Shown here piece after piece: positions 54,856 to 63,051 of a stretch of 64,000 bases of DNA (within the stretch, counting starts at the first letter, position 1; every line of letters begins with the position of its first letter). The DNA is taken from contig JADFZL010000007.1 of the NCBI GenBank assembly GCA_015232575.1, forward strand, positions 230,442-294,441, in the 5' to 3' direction. The translations under genes were made by a program, and so were the position numbers. Origin of the DNA: Candidatus Rifleibacteriota bacterium (GTDB lineage Bacteria > Muiribacteriota > Ozemobacteria > Ozemobacterales > Ozemobacteraceae). The notes below the pieces were generated by a model. It ran no database searches. It was given only the letters and a program-made list of their open reading frames with translations, and was not told where the DNA came from.

Positions 54856-54979
54856 CAGGGGGTTCGCGTGCATTGTTTACTTATCAACTTCACGACTTCG
54901 ACGATACACTTCACGCATCATCCAGGCAAGGGCAATATTACGGAATTCTTCATTACTGGAAAATTGCCCGGAGATTTTT

Positions 54980-55379
54980 TCATTTCGCTCCATACATCAT
55001 GTGACGGGTATGATTGCGGAAATATTCGACCATAATTTCGGTCTTTTGCGCGAGGTTATGCGGATGTAATTCCACAAATCTTGCGATAGCGCGAACAGCT
55101 TTTCGTTTCTCGACTTCCGGATCATCCTGAATGGCTTTACTTAGACGAAAGTACGTTTTATATGTTGTGTAATTTTTCAGGACATCAAGGATAAAGCCCT
55201 CTTCAATAGCCTGTCGCATGGAATATAGATGAAAGGGTTTTGGTTTGCCATCGGTGCCAGGTAGTCCGAATAATTTCAGGGTCTTGAACTTGGGTGTGGC
55301 GGTGAATGCAAAGAACGATATATTTCAGGCTTTCTTCAATAGCATTCTCAAAACCTTTTTCGGTGTGATCAACAGACAT
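54980..55379 (-). pseudogene. decayed type I restriction enzyme HsdR gene
   Basis: The minus strand starts with ATG at 55379: MSVDHTEKGFENAIEESL, the usual HsdR N-terminus. After about 20 residues the frame breaks and joins directly, near 55318, to FAFTATPKFKTL then KLFGLPGTDGKPKPF from the middle of the helicase domain, followed by HLYSMRQAIEEGFILDVLKN...LHPHNLAQKTEIMVEYFRNH and a stop at 54980. Some 600-900 residues of nuclease and helicase are missing. The hsdM and hsdS genes are not seen nearby. This is the relic of a lost restriction system. Confidence 0.8.
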
Positions 55380-55385
55380 TTTTCT

Positions 55386-55958
55386 TTAAGATCCTAAATA
55401 GCTTACACCTGTGAGCTTATTAAACCTTTGAATTTCGCTCAACGGCTGAGGTTTTTCCCGGCACGTTTTCCAATCGGTAAAAATTTTAGCATGCTCGGGT
55501 AGATATTTCAAAATCTTATTTTCTAACCAATTATTATACAAAGCCAGTGGAGACAAATTATTGCAATCAAATTCCTGTTCTAAAAACTGTACAAGATTAA
55601 CATCTATTGAACAGAGGTCAAATTCATTTGAAACTGCCAAGGCGGCTAGTGTTTGATCAGCTCCACTTAAGTCAAAGCATTTATTGCTTTTTTGATTGAA
55701 TGTTCCAGAAAAAATCATATTATTAATAGCTTTGAGAGTCATTTCGAACTTTTTTCCCAAAGCCACTAAATCAGTGTTAGTCATTATTTTCGATTTGTAC
55801 TGATTTCGCCATGGATATCGATCTTTGAATCTTTGTGTTTGATAAATTTCTTTCAAAACAACAGCAGAAGTAACACAATCGAATTTTCTATCGACAAACA
55901 TATCAGGCGCTAAGCGAATAAGCATCAATACCGCACAAGTATCACAAAGAATGATCAT
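55386..55958 (-). CDS. PIN-like domain protein (putative toxin)
   Basis: A 190-residue protein starting MIILCDTCAVLMLI, the first PIN acidic residue being Asp6. Further acidic residues fit the fold: Glu in VVLKEIYQTQRF, Asp in LSGADQTLAALA and Asp in LCSIDVNLVQF. PIN proteins are Mg-dependent ribonucleases. The gene overlaps the stop codon of the XRE-ImmA/IrrE gene (TGATG), so both are made together. The regulator-first order with an overlap is typical of toxin-antitoxin or defence pairs. The toxin role is inferred. It is followed by the decayed hsdR gene. Confidence 0.75.
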   Translation of the reverse strand: MIILCDTCAVLMLIRLAPDMFVDRKFDCVTSAVVLKEIYQTQRFKDRYPWRNQYKSKIMTNTDLVALGKKFEMTLKAINNMIFSGTFNQKSNKCFDLSGADQTLAALAVSNEFDLCSIDVNLVQFLEQEFDCNNLSPLALYNNWLENKILKYLPEHAKIFTDWKTCREKPQPLSEIQRFNKLTGVSYLGS

Positions 55959-57067
55959 CAGAAAATACTTGTTGCGGGGATATCTTGAATGAACTTTCGC
56001 ACTTCGCCAGCGTCAAGAGTGCTTTCTAAACCTAGCCATTCTGCCAGCAGACGATCTGAAATTGAATCCATGCGATTCCTCAGTTCTTTATAAAACAGAG
56101 GTGAAAACACAGAAAGGTTTTCTATAAAACGTTTTGCATCACCATGAGAGAATAGTTTTTCGCCAAGACTTGGAAATTTTTTTTGCAAATTTGTGTCAGC
56201 ACCGCCAACGGGAAATTTTATTTCAACTCCGCTTTCTTTGAGTCTTTTTACAATTCCATAAATTGGATGATGATTCATAGCGCCAAATTTTTTGAGTTCA
56301 TTTATTTTTTGCGCATTAGATAAGCCTTCGATGCTTTCTTGAACTTCTCTTACATATTCGCTAGTAAAGAGAACTTGACTTGCGATCTTATCGCAAAGAG
56401 ACTCTTCTGTATCAGAAAACTCTGAAGAATTTCTTGACGCTGTTCCGCACAGAGCATGAATTGCTTCGTGAAGAATGGGAAAGCTTACATCCAGTAGATT
56501 ATTGGAGGTATTAATGAAAACAACCGGATAACCAAAGATTTCAGTATAAAATGCGTAGCTTTTCAAATCATCAGGAAATTTGTAAAAAATCGCATCAACA
56601 CCCAGACATTCAAGCAATCGGAAAGTTTGTTCAATCTTCAGAGGAGAATAATCTCTGGCTCCTGCCATTTGTCGAAGTTGGGAAGGCAGTTCAAGAATGT
56701 CCTTTTCCTGATAATCACTTGGAAAGCGAATGGCTCTGTGAAGTTTTACTCTTGGTCTGTGTTTATAAAAAAGCTCATATTTCTTGGATAATTCTAATGC
56801 CAGAGCTTGTCTATCATTGGTTAAATGGGAATTACCCCTTTTCCTGTGAACTGGAAGAACAATCTCTGAAACAGATTCAGAAAAAAGCAAATCAGGGGCT
56901 ATCTCAAACAACTGACAAAGCGCCAACAAATGACTTCCCTTTGGAATAGTTCCGTTCAGCCAATCAATTACCGCCTGCCTAGAAACTTTAAGCTTTTCAG
57001 CAAGGCTCGCCTGCGTAAAGCCCTTTTGCCGAAGCAGTTCACGAAGTTTTTCTCCTTGCCAGTTCAT
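55958..57067 (-). CDS. XRE-family regulator with ImmA/IrrE metallopeptidase domain
   Basis: A 369-residue protein. Residues 1-60 form an XRE/Cro helix-turn-helix (LRELLRQKGFTQASLAEKLKVSRQAVIDWLNG). Residues about 150-260 are an ImmA/IrrE-type peptidase (DVSFPILHEAIHALCGTASR) with HExxH zinc site (HEAIH) and Glu further on. Such proteins act as cleavable-partner regulators in mobile elements or as antitoxins. The operator-like inverted repeat just upstream suggests autoregulation. Its stop overlaps the PIN-like gene start. The C-terminal part (about 300-369) is helical and of unknown role. Confidence 0.88.
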   Translation of the reverse strand: MNWQGEKLRELLRQKGFTQASLAEKLKVSRQAVIDWLNGTIPKGSHLLALCQLFEIAPDLLFSESVSEIVLPVHRKRGNSHLTNDRQALALELSKKYELFYKHRPRVKLHRAIRFPSDYQEKDILELPSQLRQMAGARDYSPLKIEQTFRLLECLGVDAIFYKFPDDLKSYAFYTEIFGYPVVFINTSNNLLDVSFPILHEAIHALCGTASRNSSEFSDTEESLCDKIASQVLFTSEYVREVQESIEGLSNAQKINELKKFGAMNHHPIYGIVKRLKESGVEIKFPVGGADTNLQKKFPSLGEKLFSHGDAKRFIENLSVFSPLFYKELRNRMDSISDRLLAEWLGLESTLDAGEVRKFIQDIPATSIF

Positions 57068-57084
57068 TGTTTTTTTGTCATCCT

Positions 57085-57136
57085 TTATGTAAACTTATCT
57101 TTACATAATTATAAAGCAAATTTTATGTAAAATCAA
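57085..57136 (-). promoter_or_regulatory. promoter and operator of the XRE/PIN pair
   Basis: On the minus strand -35 TTGATT (57131-57136) and -10 TATAAT (57108-57113) are 17 bp apart. A 9-bp inverted repeat, TTATGTAAA and TTTACATAA (57085-57093 and 57100-57108), lies just downstream of the -10 box, and a third half-site (57123-57131) overlaps the -35 side. A regulator bound here would block its own promoter. Confidence 0.65.
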
Positions 57137-57228
57137 ACTGATTTCAGAAGATATGAAAAATACTGAACATTTCACTGTTTAATTAAAGCGCTAATCCAAC
57201 TTTCACCCTGGATTCTTACAAAGAATCT

Positions 57229-57378
57229 TCAAAAGCTATTTCTCATTTTCATACTGTCGCTACAACCTCCAACAATAACTCTTTGAGGTTTATACTGCCG
57301 AGTATAATTTTTGTGATCTTCATAAGAAATAAAACCTCTTATTTTTGAGAAGTCGATTTTATCTTCCTTAATTGCTTC
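57229..57378 (-). pseudogene. possible gene remnant between the XRE and radical SAM genes
   Basis: The 341-bp gap 57068-57408 contains the promoter region and, on the minus strand, a 50-codon open stretch without a start codon: EAIKEDKIDFSKIRGFISYE ... QRVIVGGCSDSMKMRNSF and a stop. Its composition looks coding, but I find no family. It may be the 3' end of a lost gene. The rest of the gap shows nothing clear. Confidence 0.3.
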
Positions 57379-57408
57379 TCAGCGTAAAAATCTCGCTGTA
57401 GTGCTGTT

Positions 57409-59109
57409 TTAAGGTAAATTATCGAACGAAAATGAGTCCAGCTTAATTGTGCACTCAGTGCGTGCACAATTTGAAAATCTGGAAAGCCGACCGCCCTGAA
57501 AAGCTTTAAGAAAGAGCAGGTGAAGAGAATCCTGGCTCAGATGAAGTTTGCGCAGGCTAACGCAATCACCGTGACATTGCTTTATTGTTGATTCGATTTT
57601 CCGCGAAAAGTCAGCGCTCGTCAAGCGCTCGCTTCGTAAAAGACCCGGATCAAAGTGGTAGGCAGCGTCATTGCCTGCGTGAATCCTGATCGGACTGATA
57701 CCAAATTCTGCCGGATTGTTAAATAGCGGGGTTTCACGTTCTACTTTCAAATTGAAAAGGTCATAGCTGAAACCAAACGGATCAAGCGCTGGAAGAACCT
57801 CTTCTAGCAACTGAAGAGTTGCACTCTGATCAATTTCTGTTTCTTTTGGAAAACCTGTCATAAGAAACAAATGTGCAGATATTCCTGCCTGACCGACGTC
57901 GCGCAGTACCTTTGTGATGCTGTCGGGCTTAATGCCTTTGCTGAATTTTCTGAGAAGACGTTCTGATCCAGTTTCAAAGCCGAAGAATAATTTGCGGCAA
58001 CCGGCAGCCCGAGCTGCTTTTAACGACATTAATGTGTGTCCTGTGTCAAGGCGTGCGTAGGCGATCCAGGATACAGGTTCTGAAAGTTCGGAGACCAGTT
58101 GTACTATTTCGTCCATTCGTGCAGGTGGCAACGCTTCGTCGATAAAGAAGAAATTTCTGAAGCCGAATGAGTGCCAGGCGTGAAGTTCGTTCTTGAGTGA
58201 TTGCAGGGAACGCTGCCGATAGTGTGCGTGTCCGTTTGTATCGCGTGGCGGGTGAATACAGAATGCGCATGCGCTCCACGGACAGCCGCGTGCGGTTTCA
58301 ATGGGAATTACTATTTCAGGACTGAGCGATTTGCGAGCTTTCTCTGCCTGAGATATTGTTGGTACAAAATCGCCGAAATTTTCCGCTTGTATGATTTTCT
58401 GAACTGAATAATGCCCGTCTTTTGAAATTATTCCCGGAAGATTGCTTATCTTTCTTTCAACGCTAAGAGAAGCAAAAAGCTCTTCAGCATCGTTTAATGC
58501 AATTCCATCGACAAGATCGAAGAGCCAGGGAAATCCAGAAAGAATTCCCCTGCGATATGCAAAAGCATCCCCGCCCAGCAGAAGTTGAATTGCAGGTGTC
58601 CGGCGTTTGAATACAGATGCCAGGCCTAAAGTAGTGAGAATTTGCGTGTCAGAGATTGCGCTGATAGCTATTATATCAGGTTTCCAGATGAACAACGATT
58701 CAATTTCGCGGTTAAGATGCCTGATTGCCGGAAGCATTGATGGCTGTGCAATCACCTTTCGCCAGTCATGGCTTGAATTAGGCGAGAGTTTTGAACGCAT
58801 GCCGTCCCAGAATAATTGATTGTCGGTCGAATCTGAATAGTTTTCGTCCAGAAAGCGTTCGACGATTTGTGAAATTCGCATGAATTCGTCAGGCTGGCCA
58901 AAGATCGACGGTTCAAGCAGTTTTTCAACTGATGATTCAATCATTCCAGAAGACGGGCTTTCAAAAAGCAATTTGCGATAAAGTGCCAGATTGAAATCAA
59001 AAACCTGCGTTTCGGCACCACTCCTGGCTGCTGCACTTTCCAGAACCATTGTTGTGCGGGGTGGCTGCCGTGGGTCCCATTGCGGCGGAAAAACAATGGC
59101 TATACGCAT
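57409..59109 (-). CDS. B12-binding-type radical SAM enzyme, duplicated 3' end
   Basis: A 566-residue radical SAM protein. The N-terminal region (about 1-240) resembles the cobalamin-binding Rossmann domain (MRIAIVFPPQWDPRQPP; DIIAISAISDTQI; LLGGDAF). The radical SAM core (about 265-470) has the cluster motif ETARGCPWSACAFC, with spacing Cys-X4-Cys-X2-Cys as in some B12-dependent relatives, and FFFIDEALPP and FGFETGSERLL. The extreme C-terminal about 70 residues come from a stretch also found at 54701, and the last 35 (RLSRFSNCARTECTIKL...) look like non-native read-through. The substrate is unknown. The product could be a methyltransferase or mutase-type enzyme. Confidence 0.78.
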   Translation of the reverse strand: MRIAIVFPPQWDPRQPPRTTMVLESAAARSGAETQVFDFNLALYRKLLFESPSSGMIESSVEKLLEPSIFGQPDEFMRISQIVERFLDENYSDSTDNQLFWDGMRSKLSPNSSHDWRKVIAQPSMLPAIRHLNREIESLFIWKPDIIAISAISDTQILTTLGLASVFKRRTPAIQLLLGGDAFAYRRGILSGFPWLFDLVDGIALNDAEELFASLSVERKISNLPGIISKDGHYSVQKIIQAENFGDFVPTISQAEKARKSLSPEIVIPIETARGCPWSACAFCIHPPRDTNGHAHYRQRSLQSLKNELHAWHSFGFRNFFFIDEALPPARMDEIVQLVSELSEPVSWIAYARLDTGHTLMSLKAARAAGCRKLFFGFETGSERLLRKFSKGIKPDSITKVLRDVGQAGISAHLFLMTGFPKETEIDQSATLQLLEEVLPALDPFGFSYDLFNLKVERETPLFNNPAEFGISPIRIHAGNDAAYHFDPGLLRSERLTSADFSRKIESTIKQCHGDCVSLRKLHLSQDSLHLLFLKAFQGGRLSRFSNCARTECTIKLDSFSFDNLP

Positions 59110-59298
59110 CAGCTTCGGCGATACACATTATGCATCTTTCAGGCAGACCAACATTTCGGAATCCTTCAAAGCGCCAACTCATCCTTGTCAGGATTTATTG
59201 CTTTGTTTACTTCGCCGATGGAATATTTTTGTTAGTTATTCCATGATATTCATCAGCGGGTTTGGTGGCGTTAAAAATAAATGCGGGAAAAAGAAAAA

Positions 59299-59323
59299 TA
59301 GCCCCAGCGGGGGTCGAACCCGT
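59299..59323 (-). other. tRNA 3'-end-like sequence, putative attachment site
   Basis: On the minus strand ACGGGTTCGACCCCCGC then TGGGGCTA reads like the T arm (GGGTTCGACC) and the 3' acceptor strand of a tRNA ending in A73, without encoded CCA. No matching 5' acceptor strand (AGCCCCA) is found in the next several hundred bp, so this is a fragment, as left by an integrase that recombines at a tRNA 3' end. Prophage-type genes start right after it. The whole gap 59110-59441 contains no gene. Confidence 0.5.
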
Positions 59324-59400
59324 CTAACACCCTGACCGGCACACAACTTTCTTGATTTAATAAGCGTTTCGCGTCTCCTGATTTCTCATCTTTTCCCTCG

Positions 59401-59422
59401 ACCGCCCCCAAAACCGCCCCCA
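59401..59422. repeat. ACCGCCCCCA direct repeat next to the att-like site
   Basis: Two direct copies of ACCGCCCCCAAA/ATT in tandem lie about 90 bp inside the tRNA-like end. Such GC-rich direct repeats are common as integrase arm-type sites near attachment cores; that role is inferred. Confidence 0.4.
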
Positions 59423-59441
59423 TTTTAGATTAATTATATTT

Positions 59442-60542
59442 CTATTTATAAATATTCAAAATCTCTTTTGCAACCCAAAGTCGATTTCTTCTTTGGCCTG
59501 TATTTTCAAATAGTATTCCCAATTCTGAAAGATTTTCAATTGCTTTCAAGGCAGTTCTAAAATTTACATTGTACTTTTCTATAATTACTTTTGTGGAAAT
59601 AATAGGATTAGTAAAAATATGATCCAAAATAATTGTAGTAGCCTTGGAAATAGACTTGCCTTTAATTTTGTCCCTGTATTTATGCTGGAGATCTATTAAC
59701 GTATTTGTTGTTTGAAGAGATTGCATAGCCTGTTCTTTTATTCCATATAAAAAGAAATCTATCCATTCTTCTATTTCGCCTTTTTGGTTTATATTCAAAA
59801 GACGTGAATAATATTCGTCTCGATTCTTTTCGAAAAATTCGCTCAAATATAACAAAGGCTGAGAAAGAATTTTCCAATCACACATTAGGAGAATAATGAG
59901 AAGTCTTCCTATTCTACCATTACCATCAACAAACGGATGAATTGATTCAAAATGGCTATGAATCAAGGCAAGTTTTATGATATTAGAATTACTATCATTG
60001 TTGTGTATAAATAGCTCCAAATTTGCTAAACAATCATTCATTTCGTTTTCCGGCGGAGGGACATAAGTAGCACTTTCTAAATTACATCCAGCTTGTCCAA
60101 TCCAATTCTGAGTAGTTCGAAAACTTCCAGGTGTAGCGTGTTCACCCCTTACGCCAAGCATAAGTTTTTCATGAATTTCTCTAATTAGGCGTAAACAAAC
60201 AGGGAAACCGCCCTTTATTCTTTCTAGACCATACTCTAACGCTAAAATATAGTTTATAACTTCTTTTAAATCAGGCGATGCAGGAAAGCTTGTATTATCT
60301 GCTTCAAAAAAAAATAAATCACTTATTCCAGATTGAGTTCCTTCAATTTTGGAACTTAAAATAGCCTCTCTATCCATCGCAGGCTTAACAAGCAAGTATG
60401 GATTTGGCAACATTCTTCCAACACCAGAAAGTTCTCCCAATAAGCGATTTGCTTCCGATAGTAAGTTAATGGTTTTCTCAGAAAATCTTATTTCAATTGG
60501 TAGCGGATTGGGAATGAAAGCGTAGTATCCCCTTTCTGCCAT
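59442..60542 (-). CDS. Fic family protein (class II)
   Basis: A 366-residue Fic-domain enzyme, which transfers AMP or another nucleotide part to target hydroxyls. The catalytic loop HPFVDGNGRIGR is intact. An inhibitory helix, SSKIEG (S-x3-E-G), lies N-terminal to the Fic core, which makes it class II, self-inhibited. The N-terminal F-I-P-N-P-L-P segment and the C-terminal winged-helix-like region (VIIEKYNVNFRTALKAIENLSELGILFE) are typical. The ATG at 60542 is favoured, as GGAAGG lies 6 nt upstream; an extension of 43 codons has no SD. It lies next to the attachment-like site as cargo of the element. Confidence 0.9.
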   Translation of the reverse strand: MAERGYYAFIPNPLPIEIRFSEKTINLLSEANRLLGELSGVGRMLPNPYLLVKPAMDREAILSSKIEGTQSGISDLFFFEADNTSFPASPDLKEVINYILALEYGLERIKGGFPVCLRLIREIHEKLMLGVRGEHATPGSFRTTQNWIGQAGCNLESATYVPPPENEMNDCLANLELFIHNNDSNSNIIKLALIHSHFESIHPFVDGNGRIGRLLIILLMCDWKILSQPLLYLSEFFEKNRDEYYSRLLNINQKGEIEEWIDFFLYGIKEQAMQSLQTTNTLIDLQHKYRDKIKGKSISKATTIILDHIFTNPIISTKVIIEKYNVNFRTALKAIENLSELGILFENTGQRRNRLWVAKEILNIYK

Positions 60543-60693
60543 CTTTACCTTCCCAGCTCTTTCACTTATAAAAGACTTTTTATTCATTTTTTTTCTCGTA
60601 TTGTATTTTTCGACAAAAAATACAATAACTAAATTCTTTATTGTATTTTCTACATTAAATACTGTTAACATTAAATAATAATTTTCATATTAT

Positions 60694-60785
60694 TTATAAA
60701 AAGATAACATCTCTTTTCACTCTTTTGCGAACAAGCATTGCGAATACTCCGATGATGTGTATGTCGCCCGGCTCGTCAAAGTAAA
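60694..60785 (-). pseudogene. fragment of a second CI/LexA-like repressor
   Basis: Read on the minus strand in the frame ending at 60694, this codes for FDEPGDIHIIGVFAMLVRKR then VKRDVIFL and a stop. It matches the C-terminus of the intact repressor at 61837-62472 (ESDNDIHILGKVTLLTRKKI). It lies directly against the stop codon of the P63C gene. It is thus the tail of an older repressor copy cut by insertion of, or recombination with, the P63C gene. Confidence 0.6.
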
Positions 60786-61664
60786 TTAATCATCGAAATC
60801 AAAATCGAACTCCAGTTGAACAATATTCTTTTTAGGAAAAGCTTTTTCTAATAATCGTATAAACGACTTCCAACTTGTAGAAGCTTTCATTAAAGCAATA
60901 ATAGCATGCAGATGTTGGGCCAAAGCCGGATGACCTAAGTCTTCAGTAAGCCATTGATGATGTCTTGTTTTTCGATTTCCTTTTTCATCTTTTGGATTTA
61001 TTTTTTGAAGTTCCTCAAGGATATTTGGAGCTAATCTTTCATAAACAACGTCATTTGTAATCTTTCCCACATAACTTGGTTTATTAACTTTCCCAGAAGT
61101 CCAACACCACTCATGTAACCGAAAAATTTGCCTATAAAATTCATCTGGAAATCTTTTCGCCCAAGCAGCAAATTCTTTCCGAAGATACTTTTCTAATATA
61201 GCTTGAAGAGCGTCCCTTTTTCGATCTTCCTGAAAACCCGTTGCTTCGTCGATAAGTGCAATAATACCGACAGTAGCAAAACCTTTTAATAGTATTTCAC
61301 ACTGGTCAGCTATTCGTTTTTGTGATGGGTCAAGTTGCCCTTTTCTTTCTGCAGAAATATAAATTGAACAAATGTGTGGTAATAACTCAGCTTTATATCC
61401 ACGAACTCTAGATTCTGATTTATATTTATATGCAATAGGTTGCAACAAATTTTCTATTTCTGGAGTAACAAATTCAGTTAAATTCGGAGACGATATAAAA
61501 GCCGGATACTTATCTTTTTTGTAATTTCCTTTGTATGGTCTTCCAAGAGCTTGAAGAAAATGTGTTGCAGTCAAAACTCTTGAGCCATCCTCTAATACCG
61601 CACATGGAATTTCTATATTACCTATTTTCAATATTCCCTGATGAGTAGCCGAAAAAGCTTTCAT
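60786..61664 (-). CDS. P63C-domain phage-type protein
   Basis: A 292-residue protein of the P63C group, found in phages and mobile elements and sometimes called a phage antirepressor-related or DNA-binding protein. Signs are the N-terminal ATHQGILKIGNIEIPCAVLEDG...TATHFLQALGR segment (P63C/KilA-N-like entry) and the C-terminal EFAAWAKRFPDEFYRQIFRLHEW, the hallmark of P63C, followed by YVGKITNDVVYERLAPNILEEL. No signal peptide. It lies between Fic and the repressor genes. The molecular function is not established. Confidence 0.82.
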   Translation of the reverse strand: MKAFSATHQGILKIGNIEIPCAVLEDGSRVLTATHFLQALGRPYKGNYKKDKYPAFISSPNLTEFVTPEIENLLQPIAYKYKSESRVRGYKAELLPHICSIYISAERKGQLDPSQKRIADQCEILLKGFATVGIIALIDEATGFQEDRKRDALQAILEKYLRKEFAAWAKRFPDEFYRQIFRLHEWCWTSGKVNKPSYVGKITNDVVYERLAPNILEELQKINPKDEKGNRKTRHHQWLTEDLGHPALAQHLHAIIALMKASTSWKSFIRLLEKAFPKKNIVQLEFDFDFDD

Positions 61665-61836
61665 TATTTTTTAATCCTTTATTTTAATTATGCTTGTAAT
61701 TGTTTATAGAAAAAGCTTTGCAATGCACTACGTACCACGTAAAAATGGTATTTGGCTTAAATACACACTGCCAGTTTTTGGGCACGTTGCTAAACGCTGG
61801 ATGCAAAGGAGTTTCATTCTGTGCTTTCATTCTCCG

Positions 61837-62472
61837 CTATATCTTCTTTCTTGTAAGAAGGGTTACTTTTCCGAGTATGTGAATGTCGTTATCGGATTCT
61901 TCTACGCAGGATTCTTTGATTATGATTGTTATTGGCGGGTATCTGTTATTGTCGGGCCTGAGCGTAATGATGTTTTTTTCCTGAAAAAATCGCTTCAGTG
62001 TGACTTCTCCATAGCAATTTACACGGCAGACAACGACATCGCCATTATCTGGTTTGTTGAGTCGGTCAACTATAACGCAGTCTCCAGCTAAGATACTCGG
62101 CTCCATGCTGTCACCAACGACGCGGAGTCCGAAGGTTTGGCCAGGTTTATATTCGTGCGCTGGAACAAGCATTTCACCTTCAAATTCTTCAATTGCCTCA
62201 ATTGCAATTCCTGCTGGCACTCTGCCAATAACAGGCACTTTCACCCATCCTTCGGGAACGTCAGGATCGTCGTCAAGAAAATAGCCTGGTTGAACATCAA
62301 AAAAGGAAGCTATTTTTTTTATAGTTTCAAAATTTGGTTCAGTTTTACCCAAAACGTATTGACTTATTGTTGATCTTGCAACTCCCATTTGACGTGCAAG
62401 CTCAGATTGAGAAAAATTACCAAATTTTTCTTTCTCCAGAATTAAAGCCTTAAGTTTTTGTTTAAAACTCAT
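61837..62472 (-). CDS. CI/LexA-like phage repressor (XRE + S24 peptidase)
   Basis: A 211-residue repressor. The N-terminal XRE helix-turn-helix (FSQSELARQMGVARSTISQYVLGK) binds operators. The linker carries the self-cleavage site VPAGIAIEA. The S24 peptidase domain has the catalytic Ser (LRVVGDSMEPSILAGDCVIVD) and the Lys (GEVTLKRFF). It would keep the element quiet and be cleaved in an SOS response. It faces the early genes across a 128-bp promoter region with an operator-like palindrome. The C-terminal part is duplicated at 60694-60785. Confidence 0.93.
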   Translation of the reverse strand: MSFKQKLKALILEKEKFGNFSQSELARQMGVARSTISQYVLGKTEPNFETIKKIASFFDVQPGYFLDDDPDVPEGWVKVPVIGRVPAGIAIEAIEEFEGEMLVPAHEYKPGQTFGLRVVGDSMEPSILAGDCVIVDRLNKPDNGDVVVCRVNCYGEVTLKRFFQEKNIITLRPDNNRYPPITIIIKESCVEESDNDIHILGKVTLLTRKKI

Positions 62473-62505
62473 AAAGAACTCTCGTAGTTAGAATTTGAAC
62501 ACGCC

Positions 62506-62534
62506 TTGACATTTGTCGACAATTAAACTACAAT
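62506..62534 (+). promoter_or_regulatory. early promoter with operator palindrome
   Basis: TTGACA (62506-62511) and TACAAT (62529-62534) are 17 bp apart, a near-consensus sigma70 promoter for the rightward genes. The perfect palindrome TTGTCGACAA (62513-62522) lies in the spacer, exactly where a CI-like repressor would block RNA polymerase. Confidence 0.75.
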
Positions 62535-62600
62535 ATACCCATAACGAACAAAATATAACAAAACCCTACAATCTGAAAATATATACAAGGAAGGTTCTAT

Positions 62601-62777
62601 ATGCAAGAAAAATATCTTAGTTTGGCGGAAGTGGCGGAAATACTGAATCTTCATATAAACACCGTCCGACGTTTGCCACTTCCAAAAAAAAGACTTCCCG
62701 GAATGAAACGAAAATTTCTTATTTCCCAAAGCGATTTTGAAAAGTGGCAGCAAGAAAGCTCAGAGGTGAAAGGATGA
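62601..62777 (+). CDS. excisionase-like helix-turn-helix protein
   Basis: A 58-residue DNA-binding protein behind AAGGAAGG. KYLSLAEVAEILNLHINTVRR is a MerR/excisionase-type helix-turn-helix (HTH_17) and PGMKRKFLISQSDFEKWQQ is the usual beta-wing and end helix. It is the first gene right of the early promoter, in the position of Cro or Xis. Its stop overlaps a following ATG. Confidence 0.85.
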   Translation: MQEKYLSLAEVAEILNLHINTVRRLPLPKKRLPGMKRKFLISQSDFEKWQQESSEVKG

Positions 62778-62836
62778 GCAACCAAGCAAGAACTAAGAAA
62801 ATTAGTGAGGTGAATTATGGCAAAGGCAAAGAATGA
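62774..62836 (+). CDS. possible 20-residue peptide overlapping two genes
   Basis: ATGA coupling at 62774 opens a 20-codon frame (MSNQARTKKISEVNYGKGKE) which runs 20 nt into the next gene. It may only be a translational bridge. I see no domain. Confidence 0.25.
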   Translation: MSNQARTKKISEVNYGKGKE

Positions 62837-63032
62837 GATTATAGCCCCTCTTCAAGAGAGAATATTTTATTCCAGAGAAGAGATTGCAGCAGATTTGGGC
62901 ATATCTGCAAATACTTTCGACAGACATATTCGACCATTCATAAACCCTATAGCAATCGGGGATATTTGGCGCTGGGACATTGAAGATGTTCGGCGATGGC
63001 TCCGTCACAGAAAGATGTCTGTGCCAGAATAA
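62817..63032 (+). CDS. small phage helix-turn-helix protein
   Basis: A 71-residue protein with GAGG upstream of the ATG. FYSREEIAADLGISANTFDRHIRPF is a helix-turn-helix and IWRWDIEDVRRWLRHR the following basic helix, again of excisionase or terminase-small-subunit style. It is the second early gene of the element. Related to the 62601 product only in fold. Confidence 0.75.
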   Translation: MAKAKNEIIAPLQERIFYSREEIAADLGISANTFDRHIRPFINPIAIGDIWRWDIEDVRRWLRHRKMSVPE

Positions 63033-63051
63033 TTGCAGTAAAGGAGCAATT

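Noticed and set aside
54734..55069. Plus-strand frame of 111 codons
   Set aside because: It is antisense to the radical SAM relic and the hsdR relic, which match known proteins on the minus strand.
59299..59420. A complete tRNA gene on the minus strand
   Set aside because: Only the T arm and 3' acceptor strand can be drawn; no anticodon arm, D arm or matching 5' strand (AGCCCCA) is found nearby.
61690..62091. Plus-strand frame of 133 codons opposite the CI-like repressor
   Set aside because: It is antisense to the clear S24 repressor gene, has no ribosome site and no recognisable domain.
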